A DNA stretch of 64,000 nt from Dulcicalothrix desertica PCC 7102 (GTDB lineage Bacteria > Cyanobacteriota > Cyanobacteriia > Cyanobacteriales > Nostocaceae): NCBI RefSeq assembly GCF_003991905.1, contig NZ_RSCL01000017.1:1-64000 (forward strand), given 5' to 3'. Made by a program: the position numbers and the translations under genes. This document shows positions 17,464-27,213 of the stretch, piece after piece (the first letter of the stretch is position 1; the number at the start of each line of letters is the position of its first letter). The notes beneath the pieces are model-generated. The model was not told where the DNA came from, made no database searches, and saw only the letters and a program-made list of their open reading frames with translations.

Positions 17464-18564
17464 TTACAAACGAGATAGTTCTTCGATATTTACGGAAACT
17501 GCTTGTAACTCTTTGGCTTTCTCTTCTGGAAGTGCATCATTAGCAAACATTCCCGCAGCAAGTTCCGTTCCTGCTAAATACTTAAGTCTTTCACTTGTGC
17601 GATATGGTGGATAAAACTCGGCGTGTAAATGCGCTTCGGGATGTGCTTTTCCATCTGTTGGTGCAGTGAACCAAGCCATTAAATAAGGAAACGGGCGCCC
17701 AAACAAGCCATCATATTTAAGCGTCACTGTTTTTAAAGCTTTAGCAAGTGACCACCGCTGTTCTGAACTTAGGTAATGAAAAGTGGAAACTGGTAAAATT
17801 GGTGCCAACCATACTTCATATGGATAGCGCGCGCATACTGGCACAAAGGCGATAGCGTGTTCATCTTGATAAATAATGCGTTTGTTATCAGCTATCTCTT
17901 TTTGTATCAAATCCGCTAATAATCCCTGTTGATGTTCCTCATAAAATCGCTGCTGCATTTGTTGCATTCGAGCGGGAACGGGAGGAACGAATGGATAAGC
18001 GTATATTTGACCGTGGGGATGGTGCAGTGTCACCCCTACTTCTACACCTTTGTTTTCAAAAGGTAGAACATACTGAATTTCTGCATTTGCACCAAGGCAA
18101 CGTACACGTTCACCCCAAACTTGTAGTAGTAAATCTAAATGGTATAGTTCTAATGAACTTAAAGACGCTTTCGGGTCTTGAGTAAAAACTACTACTTCAC
18201 AGGCGCCATTAGCAGGTAAAGTATCAACAATAGATTGTGGTGGGTTATGTGCCGTTAAATTTAAAGAAGGAAAGCGGTTATCAAATACTGCAACATCATA
18301 ATTTCCTTCAGGAAGCTCTGTAGGAACTTTCTCATCTTTAGTCGGCGCCAAAGGATTATATTCTGGAGGTGGCATAAAAGTACGCCCTTGACGGTGACTT
18401 GCATAAGCTACCCATTCACCTCGTAATGGGTGCCAGCGTAGATGAGGGTTTGCTTGCACTGGTTCATTACTAGGACTTGGAGCAGTTATTTCCCCTTCAA
18501 TTGGAAATCTACTATATAACGTTAAGTTACGACCATCAGGCTTTATCAGCTTTTGGGTATACAT
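17464..18564 (-). CDS. galT: Galactose-1-phosphate uridylyltransferase
   Basis: 366 residues, HIT-superfamily class I GalT. It exchanges UMP between UDP-glucose and galactose-1-phosphate. The active site motif HPHGQIYAYPFVPP is at about residue 181 (nucleophile His in HPH). Other family marks are RWHPLRGEWVAYASHRQGR, FDNRFPSL, FENKGVEVGVTLHHPHG and HLHAEFYPP near the C terminus. First gene of the gal set on the minus strand; the M24-like gene starts 15 bp after its stop. galE is not in the window. Confidence 0.95.
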   Translation of the reverse strand: MYTQKLIKPDGRNLTLYSRFPIEGEITAPSPSNEPVQANPHLRWHPLRGEWVAYASHRQGRTFMPPPEYNPLAPTKDEKVPTELPEGNYDVAVFDNRFPSLNLTAHNPPQSIVDTLPANGACEVVVFTQDPKASLSSLELYHLDLLLQVWGERVRCLGANAEIQYVLPFENKGVEVGVTLHHPHGQIYAYPFVPPVPARMQQMQQRFYEEHQQGLLADLIQKEIADNKRIIYQDEHAIAFVPVCARYPYEVWLAPILPVSTFHYLSSEQRWSLAKALKTVTLKYDGLFGRPFPYLMAWFTAPTDGKAHPEAHLHAEFYPPYRTSERLKYLAGTELAAGMFANDALPEEKAKELQAVSVNIEELSRL

Positions 18565-18600
18565 TTTTTCAATACAACTTTTACAATTTTCTATGCTTTT

Positions 18601-18713
18601 CTTGTGGAACGGGCATCCCTGCCCGTCCTATGTCTACTGTCTATTGTCTATATCTAAGTACCCTATAACTAGGTACCTTATATATGAGGCGGGCAAGGAT
18701 GCCCGCTCCACAA
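18601..18713. repeat. MITE-like repeat, GGGCATCCCTGCCCG family, copy 1
   Basis: The left arm CTTGTGGAACGGGCATCCC... and right arm ...GGGCAAGGATGCCCGCTCCACAA are imperfect inverted repeats around a central CTATTGTCTATATC region. Each arm is itself a small palindrome. Relatives are at 31855-31914 and 52614-52689. A half copy of the GTAGAGACGCGATATA palindrome follows at 18822-18839. The 286-bp gap 18565-18850 holds no gene. Confidence 0.7.
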
Positions 18714-18850
18714 TACAAGCTCCACAATACAAAACAAATAGATAGTTTATTTTTTGGAAACTGATTGCTTACCATAAAAGTTGTATCTGAATTAGAGCAA
18801 TAAATATCTCTATCAAACGATGTAGAGACGCGATATATAATTCTGTTCGC

Positions 18851-21800
18851 CTAATATCTGGTATTATATATTACTATTTTATCTAAGTGTAGTTCAATCC
18901 AACTACTGTTAAAAATCGATTTATAAATACGGTTATGCACTTTTAAACAACCTTGGTGCTTAATCAAAAGTCCTGATAAAAGCAATTCTCTTTCTTCTGG
19001 ACTGTCAACTGCGGCAACTTCGACCTGTTGCAATACTTGTTTATAAATTTCTAGTAGTCGAGCAGGTTGGTGTTCACTTCTCAGGATGCGGTCGCGAATA
19101 GTTATTAGATGCTCTGGCTGGTCTTGGCATTCCCAATTATCTAAAATCGACTCCTGCACTAAGTTTTGAATCCATTCTGCTTCTTGATTTGTGGGAATAG
19201 GAGATGAAGAATTGCGAATCAGCTTACAAAGTTTTTGAGTTAGAAAAGGCTGACCATTTGTCCAAAGTAAAACTTCTTTCAGCACCACTTGTGGATTACT
19301 AACTTTCTGTGCTAATCCATGAAGCAAAGGTTGAGCTTCATGGTCTTTAAAACCTTCTAGCTGAATTGCTTGACCAATATTAAAAGGTGTTCTTTTATAA
19401 TCTACTATAAATTCTGTTGGTGTTGCTACTCCTAATAGAACAAAGGTTAAACGCCGATATTCCAGATTAATGGTACGTTGGTTGTAGCAGAAGCGGATGA
19501 AAGCAAAAAAATCATTAACTGGAAAATTTGAACCTAAAATACTATCTATTTCATCTATAAAAATAAAAATTTTCTCACTTTTAACTTCCTGAAGTAGAAT
19601 ATCTTCGATAAATAGACTCAAGCACTGGACGGGTAATAAATCTTGGTGTGAATTCCACCATGCTTTAAAATTTACCTTTGAGAGCAATCCAAAACTTCGC
19701 CATAACTCTACCGCTAACCCTTTATACCATTGGTTAGGGGTTATATTTTCACTGCCAAAACGGGTTAAGTCTATTGCCCCACAGCTAAACTTCTCTTGCT
19801 GAAGATGGTGCATCATGCGTACCATGAGACTTGACTTACCCATTTGTCGCGCATTTAAAATGTAGCAAAATTCCCCAAGATTTAATGCCTTATAAAGGTG
19901 ACGGTCTGCGGCACGCACTACATAAGTGGGAGCGTCCATTGGTAAACTGCCTCCAACTTGGTAATCGTAGGTCGAAGGCTGTTCTGCATTTCTGAGCAAA
20001 TCGTTTTCAAATACTAGTTTGGCTTGGGTGTCTTTAAGCACTTCTAGTGTTTGCGAAAGTTCTTGGGTACGCTCAATAACTTTTTGTTCTAAAGTTTGGT
20101 TGGACTCGGCTAATGCGAGATGTGCTTGCTGCAAGTTTATACTAAGGGCAGTTTTCTCTTCGTAAAGTTGAGCATTTTTTAAAGAAATAGCTGCTTGAGA
20201 AGATAATAGTTTTAATACTTTTAATCTCTCAAGTGTAAATGCACCTTTACTTAGACTATTTTCTAAATAAAGTAAACCAATGAGTTGACCTTGATTGATA
20301 ATAGGTACACATAAAATAGATTGTGGTTGATTATTGATAATGTAAGGGTCGTTTGTAAATCTTCCTTGATGGACTGCATCATTTAAAACTACATCCTCCT
20401 TAGTTATTTCTACGTAATTAATTAAGGATATGGGTAGCTGATAATTTTTATTTATCTCTGTTTGAATGACTATAAACTCATCTTTGTTTATATTACCTTG
20501 AGCGGCAGTAAGTAATCGTTCTTGCTTTTTCAACAGAATAAAACCAGTTTGGGCGCCTGCATTTTCAATGACTATTTTCATTAAGTTTACCAGCAGACTG
20601 TCTAGCATAATCTCGCTAGAAATAGTTTGCAAGGCTTTCATCACTGTATCGAAATCGAGTGCATTAGAACTTTTAGTTAGTGATGTAATCGTCGATATAA
20701 TTGGAGTTGTTGCTTCTAACTTTCTATTGAGTAATTGTGGGTATTTTTTATCTAAATCTTTTACCTTGGCAGCGGCGCCCCAAATTAAATAATGATAGCG
20801 AGCATTCTGCATATAAGCTTCAGCAATAGTAGTTTTGCCCGCATCTAGATAAAACTTTGCCGCTAACTCGTAGGCAAGAGCTTCTTCATGAATATATTTA
20901 TTTTCTTGGGCAAGAGCAATCGCTTTGTCATAACAATCTGCTGCCTTAATTTCTCGTCCTAAAATTCGATACCGCTCTGCCTCTATAAGAAAAAACTTGT
21001 TTAAATGGTTCATTGGGGCATGATGCGCCCATTTTTTTATTTTATTTTGGCTTGCTTGCATTTTTCGATATAATCGCTTTTGCTCTACTTTGGAGGCATT
21101 CGTATATATTGCAAGTTGAATAAGTGAAGTGTAAAAATGATATGCTGGAACACATAGAGTTCCGACTAAACCATCTAAATATTTTTCAGCTATAGCTGCG
21201 TATTCAAGAGCTAGTTGGTACTTTTCAAACAAGTAACAAAGCATCAACTTATCAAAGTATAGCTGAAAAATCATGTTTTGGTTATTCTTTGCCTCAAGTT
21301 GACTCAGTGAGGTTTCTTCTTCATTATAAACTTGACCAACTAAACGATATGGACAATCAGAATATCCCATTAGATTTAAAACAGTTTGCCAAGTCATTAA
21401 TATACTTTCATAATATAGCTCCTGCTTAAATTTATGAATAAATTCGTTGAATTTTGCTATTTCTTGAGAAACAAACCCTAACTCATTACCTACATAATAG
21501 AAATAGAAAGAGTGATTAAATCCACAATAACTAGCATATTGTAAATCTCCTATTTCTATTGCGCTGAAATAACTCTCAAGTAGAGATGGTAATGTTTGCC
21601 TAACATGTGAGTGCCAATGTTTGACAAAGCCATTAACTATATAAGTTACTTTAGGTCTAATTTTTTGAGCATTGAACTTGTCTAACAATTCTAATGCCAA
21701 ATTACCGAAGTCAGAGCCAGTTCTAATATTTCCTAATCTACCGCAAAGAATTAGACCGTAACACGCATACGTCATTGCTGATAAATTTGTATTACCGTAC

Positions 21801-24592
21801 TTAATCGATAAATTTACTCCTTTAAAAATAACTATTGGTAACAAGTTAGGAGTAGCGAAGTAAGCAGCAGGAGTAATAGCTGATAGAATCCGCATTATTG
21901 CTAGTGCTATCTTGTCGCTCATTTGGGGCAAGTCAATTAAATCTTCGATTCGTTTTCCGAGTAATGCTAGCTTTGTTTCTAATAGGTAAAGTAAAATATC
22001 AATTTTGCTGGGTTGTTTCGGTAAACTCACTCCTAAAAGCTTCAATGCTATTAGTCCCGTATCGATTGCTTTTTGTATTTGATTTTGTGTACTGTAAGCA
22101 GAAATTTTAACTTCATAGACTTTCACCTTGTCGAGCGGTATACTAGTTTTTTGTAGTACGACTGAGGCTAATTCCTCCATTTGGTCGAACTGACCGCATA
22201 AGTAAGCTGCCTCCACTGCTTCTACATACAGTGCTAAGGTTAAGTCATAAAGTCTTTGCCAGCTTTCTCCCAACAAGTTTATTCCTACCATCAAGTATCT
22301 TAATGCCCCTTCATAGGCCGTCGATGCTTTTGCTTTTTTTCCTGCCTTGAGATTTAATTGAGCTAAATTGTCCTTTTCTATTTGCTGTATAATGCAATTG
22401 CAGCCTAAATTCAGGTGGTTAACTATATTAAAGATTTTCTGCTCTCGTTGGAATGGTGTGTTTTCTAAAAGCAATCGCCCTACTTGATAATGCACGGCTT
22501 GCTTTTGGGCGCCAGGAATTAATGAATAAGCTGCTTGCTGAATGCGGTCGTGGGCAAACTTGTATTCGACGTTAACATCTGTTGCCAAACCTTGAATATC
22601 AAAATCGATTAATTTATAAGTATCGCTTAAAGGCAAAATTAGACCTTCTGCTATTGCTTGCCACAAGTCAGATGCAGTTTCTCTAGGAGATTTTTTATAA
22701 ACAATTGCCAAGGTTTCGAGGTTGAAAGAGTTGCCAATACAAGCAGCTAGCTTCAATACCTCTTGCGTTTGTTCTCCCAATTGCCGCACCCTGCTAGCCA
22801 TTAGTTCAACAACATTATCAGTTATTTCGCTGATCTGTATTTGTGCTAAATTCCATTCCCAGGCGCCACTTTGATAGTCAAATTTAAATAACTGTGTACT
22901 ATAAAGTAACTTTAAAAACTCATTGATAAAGAATGGATTACCATGAGTTTTATCAAGTACTAATTTTGCTAATGGTTTAACCTCTTCAGTAGAAGCATTA
23001 AGAGTATCAGCAATTAACTGCGTAATGTTGGGTAAACTTAAATTGGTAAGTAATATGTCATTAACAGTTGCTCCAAGCTTCTTTATTTCATCTATCGTCA
23101 ACATCAATGGATGACTTACACTAACTTCGTTATCTCGATAGGCGCCGATAATCAAAAAATAGCGATTGCATGAAGCTGTCATTAACAGTTCAATCAATTT
23201 TAACGAAGCAATATCGCTCCATTGTAAATCATCTAAGAACAGAACAAGTGGGTGTTCTGCTTGGGTAAATACTTGGATGAAGTTTTGAAACACCAAATTA
23301 AAGCGATTTTGAGCTTCTGCTGGCGCCAGTTCTGGTACTGTTGGTTGTTGACCAACAATTAATTCCACTTCAGGTATCACATCAATTATCACTTGTCCGT
23401 TGGCGCCGAAAGCAGTTAACAGCTTTTCTCGCCAAGTATCAATTTTGACTTGGCTTTCTGTAAGTAATTGTTGAATTAAAGAACGAAACGCTTGAACGAA
23501 CGAACTATAAGGAATATTTCTTTGAAATTGATCGAATTTACCCGAAGTAAAGTATCCCTGCTGCTTCGTAATTGGTTTATAAATTTCCTGCACTAGAGAT
23601 GACTTGCCAATGCCAGAATATCCTGTCACCAGAATCATTTCATTACCCTGACTAACGCGCTCCATCGCAGCTAACAAAGTGTTAATTTCTTGCTCTCTTC
23701 CATAAAGCTTTTGGGGAATTTGAAAGCGTGAAACATCATGTTGACCCAGCTTGAAGGAGTTAATTTTCCCTGTATGCCATTGCCTTCTACATTCCTCCAA
23801 ATCTGCCTTAATTCCATAAGCACTTTGGTAGCGGTCTTCGCCATTTTTTGCCATTAATTTTAGTAATATCTCAGAAATTACTACAGGAATGTCTATATTG
23901 TGATTGTGCGGCGCCACAGGTTGTTTAGCAATATGGCAATGCACCAATTCCAACGCATCTTGAGTAGGGAAGGGTAACGTGAGAGTTAGTAATTCGTAGA
24001 ACGTGACTCCCAGCGAGTAAAAATCTGTGCGATAATCAATAGCGCGATTCATCCTTCCAGTTTGCTCTGGAGAAATATACGCGATGGTTCCCTCTAGTAA
24101 ATTTGGATTGCGGAAAGTTGAAACTTCTTTGGGAAGAACTGTAGAAATGCCAAAGTCGATTAGTTTAAGTTGACCTGTTTTCTGATTCCAAACAATGTTA
24201 GATGGATTGATATCTTTATGTATAATATTTCGCTTGTGTACCTGACCGAGAATGTCAACAATTTCAATAGCAAGCGGTAGAAACTCGTTTAAAGTAAATT
24301 GTTTACCTTGCATTAATCTTGTCAGGGATTGACCACCAAAATCTTCTAATACCATCAGCCATTGGTGCCGCTCGCTTTCTAAGCTGTAGACATCTATGGT
24401 ATTTCTTAAGCTAAGATTTTTAGTTATTTCATACTCGCGTTGGAACTGAGCTAGTATTTTTGGGCTAGGATAAGCGGGTTTGAGAATTTTGAGAATAACT
24501 TGCTGGTTATCTACTTTTCGCTGCGCGCGGTAAATCAACGAGCTTTCGCTTTCGTAAATTATTTCCCTACAATCATAACCTAAAATATCCAT
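18851..24592 (-). CDS. Giant Ser/Thr kinase-AAA-GAF-AAA chimera
   Basis: 1913 residues. Domains in order: protein kinase (about 1-275) with VILKILK, catalytic loop HKDINPSNI (about 129), DFG in LIDFGIST (about 147) and the APE region [19 protein letters not shown]_16-type ATPase with Walker [10 protein letters not shown] (about 324) and DDLQW Walker B; a long TPR-like helical region (about 700-1300); GAF (about 1330-1480); coiled coil (about 1490-1545); and a second AAA domain (about 1560-1850) with Walker [10 protein letters not shown] and IFIDEID. Cyanobacterial relatives usually end in a histidine kinase after the GAF; here the end is an AAA_35-type module with its usual C-terminal tail [14 protein letters not shown]. 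The glycine-rich loop of the kinase is poorly conserved. It probably integrates a small-molecule GAF signal; target unknown. Confidence 0.85.
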   Translation of the reverse strand: MDILGYDCREIIYESESSLIYRAQRKVDNQQVILKILKPAYPSPKILAQFQREYEITKNLSLRNTIDVYSLESERHQWLMVLEDFGGQSLTRLMQGKQFTLNEFLPLAIEIVDILGQVHKRNIIHKDINPSNIVWNQKTGQLKLIDFGISTVLPKEVSTFRNPNLLEGTIAYISPEQTGRMNRAIDYRTDFYSLGVTFYELLTLTLPFPTQDALELVHCHIAKQPVAPHNHNIDIPVVISEILLKLMAKNGEDRYQSAYGIKADLEECRRQWHTGKINSFKLGQHDVSRFQIPQKLYGREQEINTLLAAMERVSQGNEMILVTGYSGIGKSSLVQEIYKPITKQQGYFTSGKFDQFQRNIPYSSFVQAFRSLIQQLLTESQVKIDTWREKLLTAFGANGQVIIDVIPEVELIVGQQPTVPELAPAEAQNRFNLVFQNFIQVFTQAEHPLVLFLDDLQWSDIASLKLIELLMTASCNRYFLIIGAYRDNEVSVSHPLMLTIDEIKKLGATVNDILLTNLSLPNITQLIADTLNASTEEVKPLAKLVLDKTHGNPFFINEFLKLLYSTQLFKFDYQSGAWEWNLAQIQISEITDNVVELMASRVRQLGEQTQEVLKLAACIGNSFNLETLAIVYKKSPRETASDLWQAIAEGLILPLSDTYKLIDFDIQGLATDVNVEYKFAHDRIQQAAYSLIPGAQKQAVHYQVGRLLLENTPFQREQKIFNIVNHLNLGCNCIIQQIEKDNLAQLNLKAGKKAKASTAYEGALRYLMVGINLLGESWQRLYDLTLALYVEAVEAAYLCGQFDQMEELASVVLQKTSIPLDKVKVYEVKISAYSTQNQIQKAIDTGLIALKLLGVSLPKQPSKIDILLYLLETKLALLGKRIEDLIDLPQMSDKIALAIMRILSAITPAAYFATPNLLPIVIFKGVNLSIKYGNTNLSAMTYACYGLILCGRLGNIRTGSDFGNLALELLDKFNAQKIRPKVTYIVNGFVKHWHSHVRQTLPSLLESYFSAIEIGDLQYASYCGFNHSFYFYYVGNELGFVSQEIAKFNEFIHKFKQELYYESILMTWQTVLNLMGYSDCPYRLVGQVYNEEETSLSQLEAKNNQNMIFQLYFDKLMLCYLFEKYQLALEYAAIAEKYLDGLVGTLCVPAYHFYTSLIQLAIYTNASKVEQKRLYRKMQASQNKIKKWAHHAPMNHLNKFFLIEAERYRILGREIKAADCYDKAIALAQENKYIHEEALAYELAAKFYLDAGKTTIAEAYMQNARYHYLIWGAAAKVKDLDKKYPQLLNRKLEATTPIISTITSLTKSSNALDFDTVMKALQTISSEIMLDSLLVNLMKIVIENAGAQTGFILLKKQERLLTAAQGNINKDEFIVIQTEINKNYQLPISLINYVEITKEDVVLNDAVHQGRFTNDPYIINNQPQSILCVPIINQGQLIGLLYLENSLSKGAFTLERLKVLKLLSSQAAISLKNAQLYEEKTALSINLQQAHLALAESNQTLEQKVIERTQELSQTLEVLKDTQAKLVFENDLLRNAEQPSTYDYQVGGSLPMDAPTYVVRAADRHLYKALNLGEFCYILNARQMGKSSLMVRMMHHLQQEKFSCGAIDLTRFGSENITPNQWYKGLAVELWRSFGLLSKVNFKAWWNSHQDLLPVQCLSLFIEDILLQEVKSEKIFIFIDEIDSILGSNFPVNDFFAFIRFCYNQRTINLEYRRLTFVLLGVATPTEFIVDYKRTPFNIGQAIQLEGFKDHEAQPLLHGLAQKVSNPQVVLKEVLLWTNGQPFLTQKLCKLIRNSSSPIPTNQEAEWIQNLVQESILDNWECQDQPEHLITIRDRILRSEHQPARLLEIYKQVLQQVEVAAVDSPEERELLLSGLLIKHQGCLKVHNRIYKSIFNSSWIELHLDKIVIYNTRY

Positions 24593-24657
24593 GTACTTTA
24601 ATACTCTAAATTGTAGGGATGCAATTTCTAATCAATACTACTCAGTTAATAATTATA

Positions 24658-24770
24658 ATCCCCCCAACCCCCCTTAATAAGGGGGGCTTAAACTAGCTCT
24701 TTTCCCCCAAAATGCAGAGCTTGAACTAGCTCTTTTCCCCCCTTATTAAGGGGGGTTAGGGGGGATCAGT
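24658..24770. repeat. Long inverted repeat with CCCCCTTAATAAGGGGG
   Basis: The arms at about 24658-24690 and 24738-24770 (CCCCCCTTAATAAGGGGGG on the left, CCCCCCTTATTAAGGGGGG on the right) are complementary and each is internally palindromic; an ACTAGCTCTTTTCCCCC unit is repeated between them. It lies in the 282-bp gap between two minus-strand genes and may end transcription of the 26242 gene. No reading frame. Confidence 0.7.
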
Positions 24771-24874
24771 CATGATATAAAAATTTTAAACGAGCAGTAT
24801 TTCATTTTTATCATATCAAAATTTTGTTCATCAAAATATTACTTATTTTTTTAAATAATATAAATAAAATATAT

Positions 24875-26242
24875 TTACTTTTCAATCGCTATATGCTTCT
24901 GGAAATATTGCCGATACAGATGACAACTAAGTGCGGCTTTATTTTCATATAACTTAATCACGCCCATACTTTTTAACTTATAAGCCAAAATTGGTTCTAA
25001 TTGTACGGGTTGGGGGGAATTTATGACATGATCAAGAGCCAGAGCCAAGTTTGGCTGTTCTTGCAAAATAGCCCAAAGACGCTGTAAATGGTGGGAATAA
25101 ATTCCGGTACATGTAGGAGCGGTTTCCAAAAGTTGTGCTAGATTGATTTCGCCAACACTAAGATGATAGATTGCTGTATGTATTAGTGAGGGGTGTCCTC
25201 CAACCATTGCCATCAAAAGCTTTGCTTCAAGGTCTTGCTTCCAGTTAAGTTTATAACGTTGGGCTAACTGCTGTACCTGTTCTAGATTGAACTCATTCAA
25301 AACAATTGGTAGTCCCACATTAAAAGGCGATTGGTTCAGCTTTAAGGGAATATATATCTCGGTTGACTTGACTATAATTATACGCAGCTTTTGCCATATC
25401 GGTAGCCTTTTAGCTTCTTCGTACCACGAGCGCAATAAAGGTAAAAAATCTTTGGCTACCGTAGGATACTCAAATATTTGATTCACCTCATCCAAAGCCA
25501 ATACGATAGGAGAATTTATATGCTCTAGGAGATAATCTTGAAAATATAAGGTGCTGCTTAGTTTGCTGCCTAAGTCTTCATCCCAATATTCGTCTAGTTT
25601 TGTTTCGAGTTGCAACTGACGGGTGACACTAGCACATAACCAGCGCAAGAAGCGATTTGGTTCGCTCAAAATTGTTGAGTCAACTTGCTCAAGGTTTAAG
25701 CTAACTGTATGGTAATTGATGCTATTAGCATAGCCTAAAATTCTCAGCAGTAGTGAGGTTTTCCCCATTTCTCTAGGCGCCCTAATTCTGATTAAGGCGC
25801 CTCCTTTAATAATCTCTTGACAAATAATATCTTTTAGGGCAGAGTCTTCAATATAAAAAGGAGAGCCAAGAGGAACTGAGCCACTAGGGAAGCAAGGCAA
25901 CATATCTTGGCTTACATTTTCAGAAGAGCTTGCAGGAAGTTGCTCATTGGGCAAAGTCTCCGCATTTAAACAAGCGGCATAGTTCTCTAACAAGAAACGA
26001 CAATTTTTTTTGGTAACGCGCCTGTCAATAAGTGTAGACAGTCTTTGCCACAAAAGAGGCGCCACAACATTAGAAAGATATCCAGGGCTATAACCCCCCT
26101 CAGTAGCCATTTGGTTATAGCTCCAATCGTGCCAAATTCCCTGCAAAACCAAACGTTCTGCCGAATTAAGAGGGTGGCTTTGGATAGTAATTAGCCTGCT
26201 GTTAATAAGTTCAAGCAGAGAATCGAGATTCATGGAAGCCAC
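24875..26242 (-). CDS. HTH plus AAA_35-type ATPase protein
   Basis: 455 residues. The N terminus (1-110) matches the helix-turn-helix domain found in vWA-MoxR-associated signalling proteins (LNSAERLVLQGIW, YNQMATEGGYSPGYLSN, LWQRLS). A linker of about 40 residues leads to an AAA-like domain with Walker A APREMGKTSLL (about 156) and Walker B region IVLALDEVNQIF. This ATPase is the same type as the C-terminal AAA of the giant kinase next to it. It likely acts as a signal-transducing ATPase (STAND-like) or DNA-bound regulator. It is transcribed toward the giant kinase gene, 282 bp away. Confidence 0.75.
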   Translation of the reverse strand: MASMNLDSLLELINSRLITIQSHPLNSAERLVLQGIWHDWSYNQMATEGGYSPGYLSNVVAPLLWQRLSTLIDRRVTKKNCRFLLENYAACLNAETLPNEQLPASSSENVSQDMLPCFPSGSVPLGSPFYIEDSALKDIICQEIIKGGALIRIRAPREMGKTSLLLRILGYANSINYHTVSLNLEQVDSTILSEPNRFLRWLCASVTRQLQLETKLDEYWDEDLGSKLSSTLYFQDYLLEHINSPIVLALDEVNQIFEYPTVAKDFLPLLRSWYEEAKRLPIWQKLRIIIVKSTEIYIPLKLNQSPFNVGLPIVLNEFNLEQVQQLAQRYKLNWKQDLEAKLLMAMVGGHPSLIHTAIYHLSVGEINLAQLLETAPTCTGIYSHHLQRLWAILQEQPNLALALDHVINSPQPVQLEPILAYKLKSMGVIKLYENKAALSCHLYRQYFQKHIAIEK

Positions 26243-26262
26243 AGGATATTTTAATTCCAGAT

Positions 26263-26306
26263 ATTTATATGAGATTTATATGAGATTTATATGAGATTTA
26301 TATGAG
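26263..26306. repeat. Four tandem copies of an 11-bp unit
   Basis: ATTTATATGAG repeated four times without a mismatch, in the 171-bp gap between the divergent AAA gene (start 26242) and the 26414 gene. Each unit equals about one DNA helical turn, so sites fall on the same face. It may bind a regulator in the divergent promoter or be a slippage product. Confidence 0.8.
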
Positions 26307-26413
26307 ATTGATGGATACGGCAATTGCTATAGTAAAGATAATTAAAAAATCATTAAGTTGATCTCGGACGAGCTACTCCCAGTTCAATCCTAATAATTTT
26401 AAGGTAAAAAAAC

Positions 26414-26869
26414 ATGTCTTGTGATGCAATCAAGGTAATTTATAGTATACAACCAGATTTACTGGTAGAGGCTGCTAACATCGCGGCTTTAGCATTCCCC
26501 GAAACTGAGTACAAGTTATTGTATCGACAAGCTAGCTGTTTAGATGCAGCTTTTATGTTTCCACCAAATCAATATAGCTTGTTGGCTCAAAAAATTGGTA
26601 GTAATAATTTATCTATAACTTTCAAAAAAGAAAAAAATATAGGCAAAAACGTTAATTTCAGTGTGTGCTTTTTCCCAAAAATTAATACGATGACCTTATC
26701 AGGGTACTACTCTAAAGGAATGGCTCATTTTATTTATACGCCATTTAATAATCATAATTGGTTGAATGGCAAAGGATATAAAATTAGTACTCCTGATTGT
26801 GTTGGAGAGAAATTCGAGTTTTTGGCGCCGAAGTTTTACGCATTTTTGGAAGAATTTTTTATTGGGTAA
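26414..26869 (+). CDS. Hypothetical protein, 151 residues
   Basis: No family recognised. The protein starts with DAIKVIYSIQPDLLVEAANIAALAFPETEYKLL (quoted here as short parts: IKVIYSIQPDLL, AALAFPETEY), followed by mixed alpha/beta sequence with many aromatic residues (FSVCFFPKI, GYYSKGMAHFIY, NHNWLNG) and no transmembrane segment or signal peptide. It is followed 23 bp later by an 86-residue gene, so the two probably form an operon. Function cannot be inferred. Confidence 0.5.
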   Translation: MSCDAIKVIYSIQPDLLVEAANIAALAFPETEYKLLYRQASCLDAAFMFPPNQYSLLAQKIGSNNLSITFKKEKNIGKNVNFSVCFFPKINTMTLSGYYSKGMAHFIYTPFNNHNWLNGKGYKISTPDCVGEKFEFLAPKFYAFLEEFFIG

Positions 26870-26892
26870 AGCTGAACACCTTTATTTAAAGT

Positions 26893-27153
26893 ATGAAACT
26901 AGAATATGCCTGTAGTATAAACCAACGTTGTATTTTGATGGTACGTGCGGAGGCGGGAGCGATTGCACATCCTAATTTAGGTGAGGAAATATACACTGCT
27001 TGGGTAGAAACAATGGACTTAGCAAGTCCTAATCATGTTGATTTGAACGATTGGATTGATGTACTAACTGTTAAATATCAAGTTAGTCCAATCAGTCTGC
27101 GCGCGCTGTTTGAGGCAATTAGATTGATTATTAATTGGTATGGCCAGGCATGA
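26893..27153 (+). CDS. Hypothetical protein, 86 residues
   Basis: A small, mostly helical protein with no known domain: RCILMVRAEAGAIAHPNLG, then EIYTAWVETMDLA and a C-terminal helical half (LNDWIDVLTVKYQV, LRALFEAIRLIINWYG). No signal peptide. It follows the 151-residue gene at 23 bp, so it is likely in the same operon. Its stop abuts a 28-bp palindrome that may terminate transcription. Confidence 0.5.
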   Translation: MKLEYACSINQRCILMVRAEAGAIAHPNLGEEIYTAWVETMDLASPNHVDLNDWIDVLTVKYQVSPISLRALFEAIRLIINWYGQA

Positions 27154-27154
27154 T

Positions 27155-27182
27155 GTAGAGACGCGATATATCGCGTCTCTAC
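27155..27182. terminator. Perfect 28-bp palindrome between convergent genes
   Basis: GTAGAGACGCGATA and its exact complement TATCGCGTCTCTAC form a 14-bp stem with no loop, directly after the 86-residue gene and 32 bp before the GH2 stop. It is a member of the dispersed GTAGAGA repeat family and could act as a bidirectional terminator. Confidence 0.6.
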
Positions 27183-27213
27183 AATACGTATGATTTACAT
27201 ACAAATTAGGCTT

